The notes below the pieces were generated by a model. That model searched no databases and had not been told where the DNA came from. It was given only the letters and a program-made list of their open reading frames with translations. Made by a program: the position numbers and the translations under genes. A stretch of DNA of 64,000 bases. It comes from Pseudomonas putida. Its GTDB lineage: Bacteria; Pseudomonadota; Gammaproteobacteria; Pseudomonadales; Pseudomonadaceae. Shown piece after piece: positions 43,340 to 51,648 of the stretch. The stretch's first letter is position 1. Each line of letters opens with the position of its first letter. The stretch lies in NCBI RefSeq assembly GCF_030159595.1, contig NZ_BSKJ01000016.1:16510-80509 (forward strand), written 5' to 3'.

Positions 43340-44134
43340 TTAGGCCGCAAGCTGTAGTGCTAACTCCATCCGCTCAATCTCATCAAAGAATGGGTCATAG
43401 CATTCCCGTTTCGGCTCAGGAATGAGTTGCCGTAGCTTTCCCTGTGGCCTAGCCGGTGCTGGCAAGTCTTCCCTACCGTCGATTCGATCAGCAATGCCCT
43501 TTGTTCGACTCAGTAGCGTTTCAACAGGTTCCGACCCAAGGCCGGTACTTAAAGAAGAAATATGACGCATCCCGCTGTAATATTGCTTCTTTCGCAGCAG
43601 GTCGCCTTCGACCGAATCTACAACAGGAACTGCAAATCGCTCCATAAACTCGTTCATACCCTCTTCATAGCGGGCTCGCATTTCGAGAGCAAAAGACTCC
43701 ATCCACTTCCAGCAGTCAGTGGCGTGTAGAGGATTCATCCAGCTTGGTCGGAATGTCGCCACTTCGCTGTTCGCAACTGCCAAGTCTCTAACCTTACGTT
43801 TCACTTTATCAATATCAGTTTGAGTCAGGTTAGAATCATACTTCCCGGTACTGGGGTTCCAAGTTACTCCGTAGATACCATGGCAAATGGTTCTAACTTC
43901 ATCATTTGAAATGCCGCAACTTGAAATTGCATGCTGATAGACAGCAGCAGATGCCTTGTTCAAGTTGGTTGGCACGCCGCTGCCTTTAATCTTCCCGCTA
44001 ACTAGTTGCTTGACGCGGCGTTCGCGTACTCCAGTAGCGCTTACGATCTTTGCAATCGACAAGCCGTCCACTTCGTACAGGCGAACTACTTCATTCTCCA
44101 GCTCGACCTTATAGGTTGCACCAATATTTGCCAT
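43340..44134 (-). CDS. HTH-containing protein of the integrated element, function unknown
   Basis: A 264-residue protein. Residues about 10-50 resemble a resolvase- or terminase-type HTH (EVVRLYEVDGLSIAKIVSATGVRERRVKQLVSGKIKG). The rest is charged and helical, without recognised motifs. AAGGAG with 9-nt spacing precedes the ATG. It faces the hairpin-rich region across 16 bp at its 3' end. A DNA-binding role in replication or control of the element is possible but not shown. Confidence 0.65.
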   Translation of the reverse strand: MANIGATYKVELENEVVRLYEVDGLSIAKIVSATGVRERRVKQLVSGKIKGSGVPTNLNKASAAVYQHAISSCGISNDEVRTICHGIYGVTWNPSTGKYDSNLTQTDIDKVKRKVRDLAVANSEVATFRPSWMNPLHATDCWKWMESFALEMRARYEEGMNEFMERFAVPVVDSVEGDLLRKKQYYSGMRHISSLSTGLGSEPVETLLSRTKGIADRIDGREDLPAPARPQGKLRQLIPEPKRECYDPFFDEIERMELALQLAA

Positions 44135-44615
44135 TTCTTAATTCTCCTTTTTCAATCAATAGGCAGTTCCTCTCGGTTGTGCCAAATGTGTGTATTTGCG
44201 TGTTTATTGAGGCGTGGCACATCATAGAGATACACCACCAAGCTGCATAGTCTTGACAAGTTATCTAAAAAACAATCAGTTGAAAATTGCTTGTCTAAAT
44301 ATGATTAGTCCAGACAAACCATAAAACCGTGGTTTTCAGCAAGAAATCACCAACACCCCTGTGCTTCAAAACCAAGCGATTACAGCGACGCTGGCCTGCA
44401 CCCGCTACCCTTTTCTTGTCCGAGCGGAGAAAACGCCGCAGAAAGCTTTGTTGGTACCTTCCAGCCGAATCGCTCAGAGTAATCCGTTGGAAATGACATA
44501 GAAGTGTATTAACCGTTGAGAATTACGAAGTTTTTGGCGAAAGCCTCAGGAGTGCTAAGAACCTGATCGGTCATCGACCAATGAAAATCGGATCATCAGC
44601 CAGTTTTTCAGATAC
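44135..44615. other. Gene-free stretch with candidate operators
   Basis: No gene. TGTGCCA/TGGCACA at about 44178-44221 and TTGTCT/AGACAA at 44291-44296 and 44312-44317 are inverted repeats upstream of the 264-residue gene. They may be regulatory sites. CTTGACAAG near 44252-44260 also holds a TTGACA. Nothing else is clear. Confidence 0.4.
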
Positions 44616-44651
44616 AAAAAAAAGCTCCCATTGGTTAATTCCAGTGGGAGC
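44616..44651 (-). terminator. Terminator of the four-gene small operon
   Basis: GCTCCCA (44624-44630) and TGGGAGC (44645-44651) form a 7-bp stem. On the minus strand it is followed by eight T residues (A tract 44616-44623). It lies 45 bp after the last gene. Confidence 0.85.
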
Positions 44652-44695
44652 CGCCTGTTAGTTGCATTGTTAAATCGCTCAGCGTGCTGATGAAC

Positions 44696-45175
44696 TTAGT
44701 CCGGTATTACCAGCGGTGCATAACATTCTTTGACTTGCCTTTCGATAGATGCCAACTGTTTCGCCTTAGCCTGCTCAGCAGCTTTACGATCTTTTTCTTC
44801 CTGCGCCTGAATCAGTTGTTGGCGAAGTTTATCTTCGTACTTCGCACGTTCCTCTTGTAGGTGCTTAACATAGTCAGCTTTGACGGTTACCTTGATGACT
44901 GCGACATCTTCAACTTGTTGAGATTCTGGTTTAACCATCCACACTGAATGCTCAAGTGGCCCGTGATAAATTGGTTGGTTCTTGCTAACGGTGTAACCAT
45001 TGTTCGCTTTCTCAACCACCAGTTCGAATAGCTCCACTTCGAAAGTAGTTTTAAGTTGCTCGCAGCAACGAACAGTGTTTCGGTAAGCATGAAGTTCTAG
45101 ATCAACCAATCGCTGATATTCAACTTCATCCCATTTAGGGGGCGTTCCTTGAATGGTGATTTTCTTTTCGGTCAT
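44696..45175 (-). CDS. Small coiled-coil protein, fourth gene of element operon
   Basis: A 159-residue protein that I do not recognise. The N-terminal part is mixed. The C-terminal 60 residues are a highly charged helix or coiled coil (YVKHLQEERAKYEDKLRQQLIQAQEEKDRKAAEQAKAKQLASIERQ). Its start overlaps the stop of the preceding gene by 4 bp. Phage-like in size and organisation; function unknown. Confidence 0.7.
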   Translation of the reverse strand: MTEKKITIQGTPPKWDEVEYQRLVDLELHAYRNTVRCCEQLKTTFEVELFELVVEKANNGYTVSKNQPIYHGPLEHSVWMVKPESQQVEDVAVIKVTVKADYVKHLQEERAKYEDKLRQQLIQAQEEKDRKAAEQAKAKQLASIERQVKECYAPLVIPD

Positions 45176-45369
45176 TGTTTTACTCCTTGTATTTTGTGGA
45201 TCAGCTTAATCATCTTACTGATGATCGTTGTTCGGTACAGTTCTTCATCAAACCCAGTCACAGCTTTAACAACTGGTTTGGCTTGAGTTACTTTTGGCTT
45301 GGCACTGGCGACATTGTTCTTCTTTCTTGCAAACGCACGCTCTAACCCACGTTGGAAAGCATCAGACAT
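45172..45369 (-). CDS. Small basic protein, third gene of element operon
   Basis: A 65-residue protein (MSDAFQRGLERAFARKKNN start) with a basic linker and a helical C-terminus. GGAGG 5 nt before the ATG at 45369 decides this start over the one at 45390. It overlaps the upstream 51-residue gene by 8 bp and the downstream gene by 4 bp. Function unknown. Confidence 0.7.
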   Translation of the reverse strand: MSDAFQRGLERAFARKKNNVASAKPKVTQAKPVVKAVTGFDEELYRTTIISKMIKLIHKIQGVKQ

Positions 45370-45517
45370 ACTTACCTCCACGGATGACATAGTGACTACT
45401 CAAGGCTTCGATGATATCAGTGCACCTTTGAAACTCTGCTCTATTTCCAGTTGCCATTGCCGCTTGTTTCAAGGATTTCAAATGCTTGATCTGGCTTCTA
45501 ATGAACTTGTTATGCAT
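45362..45517 (-). CDS. Very small protein, second gene of element operon
   Basis: A 51-residue ORF (MHNKFIRSQIKHLKSLKQAA start), basic and helical. It is too short for routine ORF calls. It overlaps the genes on both sides by 8 bp and is preceded by GGTGG, a layout expected of translational coupling. Function unknown. Confidence 0.6.
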   Translation of the reverse strand: MHNKFIRSQIKHLKSLKQAAMATGNRAEFQRCTDIIEALSSHYVIRGGKYV

Positions 45518-45746
45518 ATTTAACCACCAGATCAGTTAAGAATTGATTAATACCTTTCTTACTTTGGAATGCACTGACTACGATGTCGGTGTACAGGTCA
45601 TTTGGTACTCGGAACCTGACCAATGTGTTGTTGGCTCTATTTGCTCTGAACATTTTCCCGCGACAGCTTGAGCTACAGGTGATTGCATCACAACGAAGAT
45701 GATTGATTTTTGTATTGCAAACTTTGCACAGCCGTAGTTGCTCCAT
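45510..45746 (-). CDS. Small zinc-ribbon-like protein, first gene of element operon
   Basis: A 78-residue protein. Cysteines CKVC ... CDAITCSSSC suggest a zinc ribbon at residues 7-31. The C-terminal half (VRFRVPNDLYTDIVVSAFQSKKGINQFLTDLVVKYA) resembles a ribbon-helix-helix or arc-like DNA-binding segment. GGAGG precedes the ATG at 45746, which was preferred over 45827. A regulator role is plausible. Confidence 0.65.
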   Translation of the reverse strand: MEQLRLCKVCNTKINHLRCDAITCSSSCRGKMFRANRANNTLVRFRVPNDLYTDIVVSAFQSKKGINQFLTDLVVKYA

Positions 45747-45964
45747 GAGATTTCCTCCATAGATATGAATAATTAATTGTTTGGTATTGGAACAGATGTT
45801 ACTGCGGACAAAATAATGCCCCAGCACTGTGAGAGTGCAGGGGATTAGAAGAATAAGTGCCAGTCGTTATTGAGGGTAACAACCGGCTGATGACAACTTA
45901 CATTTAAGGAAAGGAGAAACCTTATGCAGTTGCCTTGGAGCGAGGATGCCCGCTGAAATTAGAT

Positions 45965-46044
45965 TTGATTGAGAAAGTCAGCGGAACCTCCACCTTAACA
46001 GCACCAAACACCAACCAAATGCTGAAACTGATTTTCTCAATCAA
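45965..46044. repeat. 12-bp inverted repeat in the leader of the small operon
   Basis: TTGATTGAGAAA (45965-45976) and TTTCTCAATCAA (46033-46044) are perfect, flanked inside by TCAGC/GCTGA. The element lies between the promoter at 46052-46080 and the first gene. It could be an attenuator, an excisionase/integrase site or an operator. The rest of the gap 45747-46134 shows nothing else clear. Confidence 0.55.
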
Positions 46045-46051
46045 TATGCGT

Positions 46052-46080
46052 ATTATACACTTTTATCCAGAAAAAGTCTA
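46052..46080 (-). promoter_or_regulatory. Promoter of the small element operon
   Basis: On the minus strand TAGACT (46080-46075), a 17-bp spacer and a perfect TATAAT (46057-46052). It would give a leader of about 300 nt before the zinc-ribbon gene. Confidence 0.5.
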
Positions 46081-46134
46081 TACCGTTACATATGTTTTTA
46101 CACTTTAAGTCAACTATTTTAGTTGCCATTAGTT

Positions 46135-47475
46135 TTATGCAATCTCACGGAACACCTTCCTCAACATATCAGCAACAACTTCAACAGGTACGCCATTACC
46201 GTATGTGTCGAATGTGATAGTGCGGGAGGCGTGACCCATTACAGCTTGAGCATGGAGTACGGAAACTCCTTTTTCCTGCATCAATGATGCCAGCGAATGA
46301 CGTAATGAATGGAATACTAGGCCGCGCTCATATGTACCTGTAAGAGCGGCGGGGATACCTTGTTGATTCACCCACTCACCTGATGGTCTGTATCCAAACT
46401 GAGCAAGTTCCGTTACGCCCTCCGCCCGGCATGTTTCGACGTACCGCAAAAATGCAGCAAGATCGAATCCGTAAGCACCGTCAGTAAGTGGCACCAATCG
46501 CTTACTCTGTTTGTTCTTGATCGACTTCCCTTCCCCATTCTCATTGATGTGGATGGCTACGACTCCCGAGTCAAATACTACAACGTCACTCGTTGTTAGC
46601 TGACATATTTCCTTGAGTCGTCCACCAGTGATGATCCCTAGGCTGAGCAGCCATCGCTTCCATGATTCTTCTTGAAGGCCGTTCGCATACTCCATCAGCT
46701 TGCTCACCTGATGCTGTGAGAAAGCCTTACGGGTCGATTCGACCCCCTTTGTCAGCTTCAGCTTCTTGTCGTAGGTCTTGCTCAGATGACCATTCTCCAC
46801 AGCCCATGCGAGCACAGCCGACATCTTCACAATCAACTTGTTTACCGTTGAGGGCATCCGTCCTTGGGCTAGTCGCCCCCTGAACGCTACAAGGTCTTCT
46901 CTTGAGTGGTTCCTGAAGTCCAATCCCTCCAGATGCTCACTGATCACCTTGTGACACAAAGTCGTTTCCTTCAGGGTTGAAGGTTTCTGCTCTCCAGCAC
47001 GATCAGCCATGTACAACTGAGCGAGTGCATCAAAGGTCATCGGTGACTCTGCTGGCGCTGTGCTCATCACCTCTCTGTTCGGTGTTTCCACTGGGCTTGG
47101 GGGAACGGTGACGCTCCGGTACAAATCCCCCCAATGATGAAAGGGATGACTGTCATCAGCAGACACCACGGTGCGACTCACCAATGTCAGCAGATGCTCT
47201 CGTAGATCGTTCCACAAGGCTTCAGGCCGCTCAATGTGGAAGGTTTGGAGTGATGCTATGAGATGAGCGGAGGTGTCCATTGCCCGTCTCCGATCAGTGG
47301 TCTTCAGAGAGACAGACACCATCCTGCTCACGCTACCTGTCATACGAAGGCGCAGGTAGTAGACCCCGTGTCGCCGGTAGTGGTAGGGGCTGGCTAGTCG
47401 GCAATGTGGCCTCAAGGGCAACGTGCGGGTTGTAACAACACTTGTAACAGGGTGGCTCTGTAGGATGACGCTCAT
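46135..47475 (-). CDS. Tyrosine-type site-specific integrase
   Basis: A 446-residue phage-type integrase. Catalytic residues are in order: Arg in GGRLKEICQL, Lys region KNKQSKRLVPL, HxxR in HSLRHSLAS, His in GHASRT, and the Tyr nucleophile in FDTYG. A SAM-like core-binding domain precedes them (AQLYMADRAGEQKPSTLKE ...). It lies at the right end of the element, 48 bp from attR, and its first codons contain two copies of the 12-bp arm-type repeat. Confidence 0.94.
   Translation of the reverse strand: MSVILQSHPVTSVVTTRTLPLRPHCRLASPYHYRRHGVYYLRLRMTGSVSRMVSVSLKTTDRRRAMDTSAHLIASLQTFHIERPEALWNDLREHLLTLVSRTVVSADDSHPFHHWGDLYRSVTVPPSPVETPNREVMSTAPAESPMTFDALAQLYMADRAGEQKPSTLKETTLCHKVISEHLEGLDFRNHSREDLVAFRGRLAQGRMPSTVNKLIVKMSAVLAWAVENGHLSKTYDKKLKLTKGVESTRKAFSQHQVSKLMEYANGLQEESWKRWLLSLGIITGGRLKEICQLTTSDVVVFDSGVVAIHINENGEGKSIKNKQSKRLVPLTDGAYGFDLAAFLRYVETCRAEGVTELAQFGYRPSGEWVNQQGIPAALTGTYERGLVFHSLRHSLASLMQEKGVSVLHAQAVMGHASRTITFDTYGNGVPVEVVADMLRKVFREIA
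47428..47451. repeat. Two phased 12-bp repeats near attR, candidate integrase arm sites
   Basis: GGTTGTAACAAC and ACTTGTAACAGG match the array at 39170-39217. They lie inside the 5' end of the integrase gene, so integrase binding there could also repress its own gene. Confidence 0.7.
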
Positions 47476-47523
47476 GATGGCTAACCCCTTGAATCTATTG
47501 GATTAACCCTTTCCCTCTTTGTC

Positions 47524-47653
47524 GTTCTGGATGTATTGCCGGGAGGATTTGAGGAAGTTGAAGCGCATTACCTTGTTGTGGGATTACATCCGCGGGGTGA
47601 CGGAGGCAAATGCGCCGTTGCTGATGGGTGAAATTCGCGAGATGCGGTTTGCT
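47524..47653. repeat. attR: 130-bp direct repeat, right copy
   Basis: Identical to 38975-39104. It encodes the last 43 codons of the LysR gene, ending in TAG one codon later. It is now a promoterless 3' fragment of that gene. Confidence 0.95.
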
Positions 47654-47661
47654 TAGAAACT

Positions 47662-47683
47662 GTGGGGCTGTTTGAAGCCCCAC
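47662..47683. terminator. Original LysR-gene terminator, now stranded after attR
   Basis: GTGGGGCT-GTTTGA-AGCCCCAC, just after the TAG of the right-hand LysR fragment. Its position suggests it was the native terminator before insertion. No strong T-run follows. The remaining sequence to 47831 shows no gene. Confidence 0.6.
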
Positions 47684-47831
47684 TACCTCAATCTAAGCTT
47701 GACGACGCGAACTTAACCATACAAACCCTATCAACCGTAGACCCTATGCAAGGTCAGCGAGCATCGGCGAAGGGTTTGCGGGTTTATTAGGAGCCTTTCA
47801 AGTACCGCACGAGGGTATTTGAAGGATCGCT

Positions 47832-49685
47832 TTAACTGCTCATGCGACCAGCGATACCTGCCAATTCATCGTTAGTCAGACGCTGCTCTGCCCAACCTTG
47901 GGCGAAGCTTACGCTCTCGGACCTCGGCAACTTCTCCTCCGGCAGTTCTTTGATCCGGACCCTTGCGGGCAACGCCGCACCTTCGCCAACAAATAGTCCT
48001 TCCTGTTGGGCAAGCGTAGGAAGCGCCTTAATCATGCCGGCTAACCCATCCGGAAGGAACCGAGCGACATGTGCCTGGTCGGCGGCATTGCTAAGCCGGA
48101 GGACAAGCCATGTACCGCATTGAGATATGACCGTACTCTCAATATCCGCTGGTCTCTGACTAACCAACATTAATCCAATGCCATATTTACGCCCCTCCCT
48201 GGCTATGCGCCGAATTGCCGTCTGGGCCGCTGCGTATTCTGCCTCACCGCGATCAGGGACATATCTGTGGGCTTCCTCGCAGACCAAGAGTACAGGGTCT
48301 CTACGACGCTCTTCTACCGTCTGGTAGAGTTTGTACTGGAAAAGCAGCCGGGCAATTACAGCGGCGAGTGGTCCAGCCACTTCATTGGGGAGACCTGAAA
48401 TATCAACTATGCGGAGATCTTGTTTATCGCCTGCGTCATTTGTTAAGCAACCTACAAATTGCGATATTATAATTTCAAGCTTTTCCTGCGGGTCCCACTC
48501 TCTCATCAGGAACTCAATGCGAGGATCGCGACAAAGCATACCGAGCTTGTCGATGATTGACTTAAATCCCTTACCAAAATCAGTTTCCGTTATTCTCTCA
48601 GTAACTTGAGCCTTGGTTGGCCGCGCAGCCTGAAGATAAATGATATGATTCAGTAACTCGCTCAAGAGAAAAGGACGCGGTTTATCTCTATCGAACTCAA
48701 TAACCCGAGAGGGATTCACGCCTTGCTTCGGTCGTGGTGCATCTAAATCTAGTCCATCTTGAGGAATGGCCCAACCGTATGCAGTTGGGGCTGAGTCCAC
48801 AAGGCCAGCGGCCACCATTCTTGCATGAGTAAGCGCTTTATAAATAATATTATTCTGGGAGGTTGCCTCGAACTCAGTCTTCCCTATAATCAAAAGTCTG
48901 AACTCTTCCGCGGACATTAGCCAGTAGGGCAGCCTGATAGGAGTTCCGGGCGTTTCATCCGTCCCGATAGGGTCATAAGCTCTGAAGACCCGTGCGCGAT
49001 CAGAAAAGGCCCTACCATATTCACCATGCGGGTCAATCATGACTATCCGCGGAGTAAACTGCAGACCTTCTCTAGGAGAGTGATCCAAAATGCTATGGAG
49101 TAATGCAGAGACAGCTCCTGATTTTCCGGATCCAGTCGAGCCCAATACGGCGCAATGTAGCGAGAACATTTTGTCCACATTGGCGCGGCACACAGCAGCA
49201 TCAGCACCTACATAGGTTGCGAATGCTACTAACGAGTCAACCCCATCAGGTCGTTGTCCTTCCGCAGATTGGTAAAGTATCGCTGCCTCATCACGGGTTA
49301 GGAGGTAAACGCTCTGCCGAGGTAGGGGATATGTGGATACACCGCGTGCAAATGATAGACGACTCTGTCCACTGCTCCACGCGCCCTCTGCAAAAAGCTG
49401 GATCTCCATAACACGCTGGTCAGCCTCTGCTGGGATAGGCGGCATGACCATGTCGGAAAGCTCCTCCGATTTCATCCTAAGCAATGTCACAAAACCGAAC
49501 ACCAAGCGGCGGCCGAAGTGAACCTTCACAATGCTTCCAATCTGGCCGATAGGATAGACTCGCCCATCGAAGCTCCTAGTTAACTCGGAGACATCCCCAG
49601 AAAGTTCGACTTTAACAGTAGACCCGGATACTTCTACTATAGTCCCGACTTTAAGATCTGATACCGCTTCAAAAGGAGTACTCAT
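47832..49685 (-). CDS. herA: HerA-family ATPase of a Sir2-HerA defence pair
   Basis: A 617-residue hexameric translocase-type ATPase. The N-terminal HAS-barrel (VGTIVEVSGSTVKVEL ... GRVYPIGQIGSIVKV) is followed by Walker A G182-STGSGKS189 and Walker B LLVCEEAHRY. A late Arg-containing segment (ISQCGTWLVLRLSNAADQAHVARFLP) is typical of DUF87/HerA. It overlaps the SIR2 gene by 4 bp. Sir2-HerA pairs are known anti-phage systems in which the two proteins assemble into one complex and deplete NAD+ on infection. Confidence 0.9.
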   Translation of the reverse strand: MSTPFEAVSDLKVGTIVEVSGSTVKVELSGDVSELTRSFDGRVYPIGQIGSIVKVHFGRRLVFGFVTLLRMKSEELSDMVMPPIPAEADQRVMEIQLFAEGAWSSGQSRLSFARGVSTYPLPRQSVYLLTRDEAAILYQSAEGQRPDGVDSLVAFATYVGADAAVCRANVDKMFSLHCAVLGSTGSGKSGAVSALLHSILDHSPREGLQFTPRIVMIDPHGEYGRAFSDRARVFRAYDPIGTDETPGTPIRLPYWLMSAEEFRLLIIGKTEFEATSQNNIIYKALTHARMVAAGLVDSAPTAYGWAIPQDGLDLDAPRPKQGVNPSRVIEFDRDKPRPFLLSELLNHIIYLQAARPTKAQVTERITETDFGKGFKSIIDKLGMLCRDPRIEFLMREWDPQEKLEIIISQFVGCLTNDAGDKQDLRIVDISGLPNEVAGPLAAVIARLLFQYKLYQTVEERRRDPVLLVCEEAHRYVPDRGEAEYAAAQTAIRRIAREGRKYGIGLMLVSQRPADIESTVISQCGTWLVLRLSNAADQAHVARFLPDGLAGMIKALPTLAQQEGLFVGEGAALPARVRIKELPEEKLPRSESVSFAQGWAEQRLTNDELAGIAGRMSS

Positions 49686-50866
49686 AGAAAACTCTCCGAG
49701 CCATCACGAAGCATTTTGGTAACACCAGAGAATGTCCACCAAGCCCTCTCAGAATTATCGACTGGCGTATGAATAGCGTCACTGCGACCAACGTAGAGTC
49801 CGTTCTGGGTAAGTATATAGAGTCGCGTCGACCAAGGTTTCGCGCGCCATCTAACCAAACACTCTGGAAGCCCATCCACCTCACGCACAAATGCCAAAAG
49901 GGTAGTTCTGCTGTCGACTCGACCCATACATATTTCTATTTCATCATTTATGTGGTCATCGCCAAAACTATACCCGCATATTGCGAGCACATTATCTTCA
50001 CGACTAGACAGAGACTTTCTAAATAGATCAAATTGCGCCGCAAATGGATCTCGCTGCGTGGCTGCATATTTTGTTGCCTGAGGATGTATCAAGATTAGCC
50101 CATGGCGGTTTGGGTAAGTGTCAAAATCACGCACGCGCCAAACTTTCCCATCATCTCCCAGATGCCAATCAATAGAGCCATGAAGTTTTACAACGCATGC
50201 CCTAACAGCATTTTTAGGTTCATCATCACCAAAGCGATGAGTACGGAAGGCAATGGCACCTCCTGAAAATCCATCCCAGTAAGTAACATTAGCAAGAGCT
50301 AGAGCGTCTTCGATTAATGTGTCGTAATTTGTAGTAAACAGTCGTACTGCTTGCCTACGGTCATGTAGTCCTGCTTGCGACGTTTTAAAAAGTGCGTCGA
50401 CAAAATCTTTGTGATCCCGTATTTCAACAAGTGGCGCAGTAGCATTCCCCACTTGCTCATTAGCGTCAGCTCGCGCTGGTACATAACCCCAGCGAATAGT
50501 CTCGGCAATCCATCCTAAAATCGCCTTATGAGCCAAGCTCATTTGATCAAGTGTGAAGTCGGTACTATTGATAGAAACGGTCTTTAATCTAGAGCGAGAT
50601 GCCAGTGCACTGTAGTCACCCAGATGGCTGAGGATATGCTCAATATGAGCACCTTCTGGGATCTCATTGAATAACGCATCGAGAAGCTCCATGTGTTCTG
50701 TACCCTGAGCCAAGGCTCTGACTCTACCGGTTAGGGGGTACATCAGAGGAATTTTCGCCCCGAAGCTCACTCCCGCGCCTAAGAGCCAAGTCAAACAAGG
50801 CGAAGCCAAGTGCCGGTCAAGCTGTTCCAACCAATCGTTGTTGTTAGCGTTCATGAGCCTATCCAT
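49682..50866 (-). CDS. SIR2-domain NADase of a Sir2-HerA defence pair
   Basis: A 394-residue SIR2_2-type protein. The NAD-binding motif is GAGVS at 30-34, TTNYDTLIE starts at 178, and the catalytic His is H229 in KLHGSIDWH. GYSFGDDHIND is the late conserved block. It is upstream of and overlapping herA, so they are co-translated. No other Sir2-linked genes (such as argonaute) are present. A+T-richer than the backbone, consistent with acquisition. A second ATG four codons in (50854) is an alternative start. Confidence 0.9.
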   Translation of the reverse strand: MDRLMNANNNDWLEQLDRHLASPCLTWLLGAGVSFGAKIPLMYPLTGRVRALAQGTEHMELLDALFNEIPEGAHIEHILSHLGDYSALASRSRLKTVSINSTDFTLDQMSLAHKAILGWIAETIRWGYVPARADANEQVGNATAPLVEIRDHKDFVDALFKTSQAGLHDRRQAVRLFTTNYDTLIEDALALANVTYWDGFSGGAIAFRTHRFGDDEPKNAVRACVVKLHGSIDWHLGDDGKVWRVRDFDTYPNRHGLILIHPQATKYAATQRDPFAAQFDLFRKSLSSREDNVLAICGYSFGDDHINDEIEICMGRVDSRTTLLAFVREVDGLPECLVRWRAKPWSTRLYILTQNGLYVGRSDAIHTPVDNSERAWWTFSGVTKMLRDGSESFL

Positions 50867-51068
50867 AGCGGATTCGTTCCGGTATGGCTATTTGCCACGA
50901 ATCCCTCGGATTCCTCAAGAGGCCGATCTACGACGTTCGTCGAGCAGTCGTCTCGCTGTGCTGGAGATAGCTTGATCATGATCAGAGGTTAGAATCGTAC
51001 AAGCGACGCCGTTGGCCGCTTCGCCCCCAATCCGCCAAGGGCCGCAGTGCGGCCCCGGTAGATAAATA

Positions 51069-51320
51069 CTATGAAGCCCGTTTGGCCATCCCTCGTTCCA
51101 TGTCATCAATCAATGCTTTCGCCATTTCACTGAGAATGCGCGCAGCACTGCCTGCAATCCGGTCATTCTCCATCTCTGCCTCAGTGGTGAGATGACGTAT
51201 GCAGCCCAGCAGCACGGATAGCTGCGTGAAGGCATGATCGAAGGGGACGTTTGGCTGCAAGCGGAACAGGTCGAAGACCTCTACGCCCGCTGTCGAGGAA
51301 TTTCTTGGCTCATCGCTCAT
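51069..51320 (-). CDS. DUF3077-like small protein
   Basis: An 83-residue acidic helical protein (VFDLFRLQPNVPFDHAFTQLSVLLGCIRHLTTEAEMENDRIAGSAARILSEMAKALIDDMER). Proteins of this type occur in many copies in P. putida genomes, often paired with the next family. AGGAG with 8-nt spacing supports the start. Function unknown. Confidence 0.75.
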   Translation of the reverse strand: MSDEPRNSSTAGVEVFDLFRLQPNVPFDHAFTQLSVLLGCIRHLTTEAEMENDRIAGSAARILSEMAKALIDDMERGMAKRAS

Positions 51321-51321
51321 T

Positions 51322-51585
51322 TCATTGCTCCTTGATGCGGGTGCTGGTGTGGTCCGTCAGAGCGTGGATTGCTCTACATAGCAGACGAATGTTCATGCCC
51401 ATGGCGTCTTGCATCAGGCCAGGACCGTTAGCGACCAATACGGTAGTCGTGTGATTCACCGTCAGAATCAGGGCGCGGAGTAGCTGATCACATTCTTCGA
51501 TGCTAGGAGGATCTAGAAATGAGAGATTGGGCGGATCGAGTTGCAGAAGATCTGAGGCGGGTGGATCGGGTACGAGCTTTTTCAT
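51322..51585 (-). CDS. DUF6124-like small protein
   Basis: An 87-residue protein with a Pro/Asp-rich N-terminus (MKKLVPDPPASDLLQLDPPNLSFLDPPSIEECDQLLRALI) and a helical C-terminus. It is directly upstream of the DUF3077-like gene (1 bp apart) on the same strand. Such pairs are common in pseudomonads. Function unknown. Confidence 0.75.
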   Translation of the reverse strand: MKKLVPDPPASDLLQLDPPNLSFLDPPSIEECDQLLRALILTVNHTTTVLVANGPGLMQDAMGMNIRLLCRAIHALTDHTSTRIKEQ

Positions 51586-51648
51586 GATGGCGCTCCCTTG
51601 AACGAACCAGGAACTGCCGCCCTCTTCGTCTCAAGGATTTGGGTGGCA

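Larger units (their letters stand above)
39105..47653. mobile_element. Integrated element of about 8.5 kb, tyrosine-integrase type
   Basis: Bounded by perfect 130-bp direct repeats in a LysR gene, with a tyrosine integrase at the right end and phased 12-bp repeats at both ends resembling integrase arm sites. The interior is visibly A+T-richer than the host. Cargo: SHOCT protein, serine recombinase, a divergent pair of unknowns, a hairpin-rich region, an HTH protein, and four overlapping small genes. No capsid, tail or conjugation genes were seen, so it resembles a small satellite or genomic islet rather than a prophage. Confidence 0.9.

Noticed and set aside
39105..47653. Possibility that the element is a prophage or conjugative element
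   Set aside because: No capsid, portal, terminase large subunit, tail, relaxase or secretion genes were seen in its 8.5 kb.
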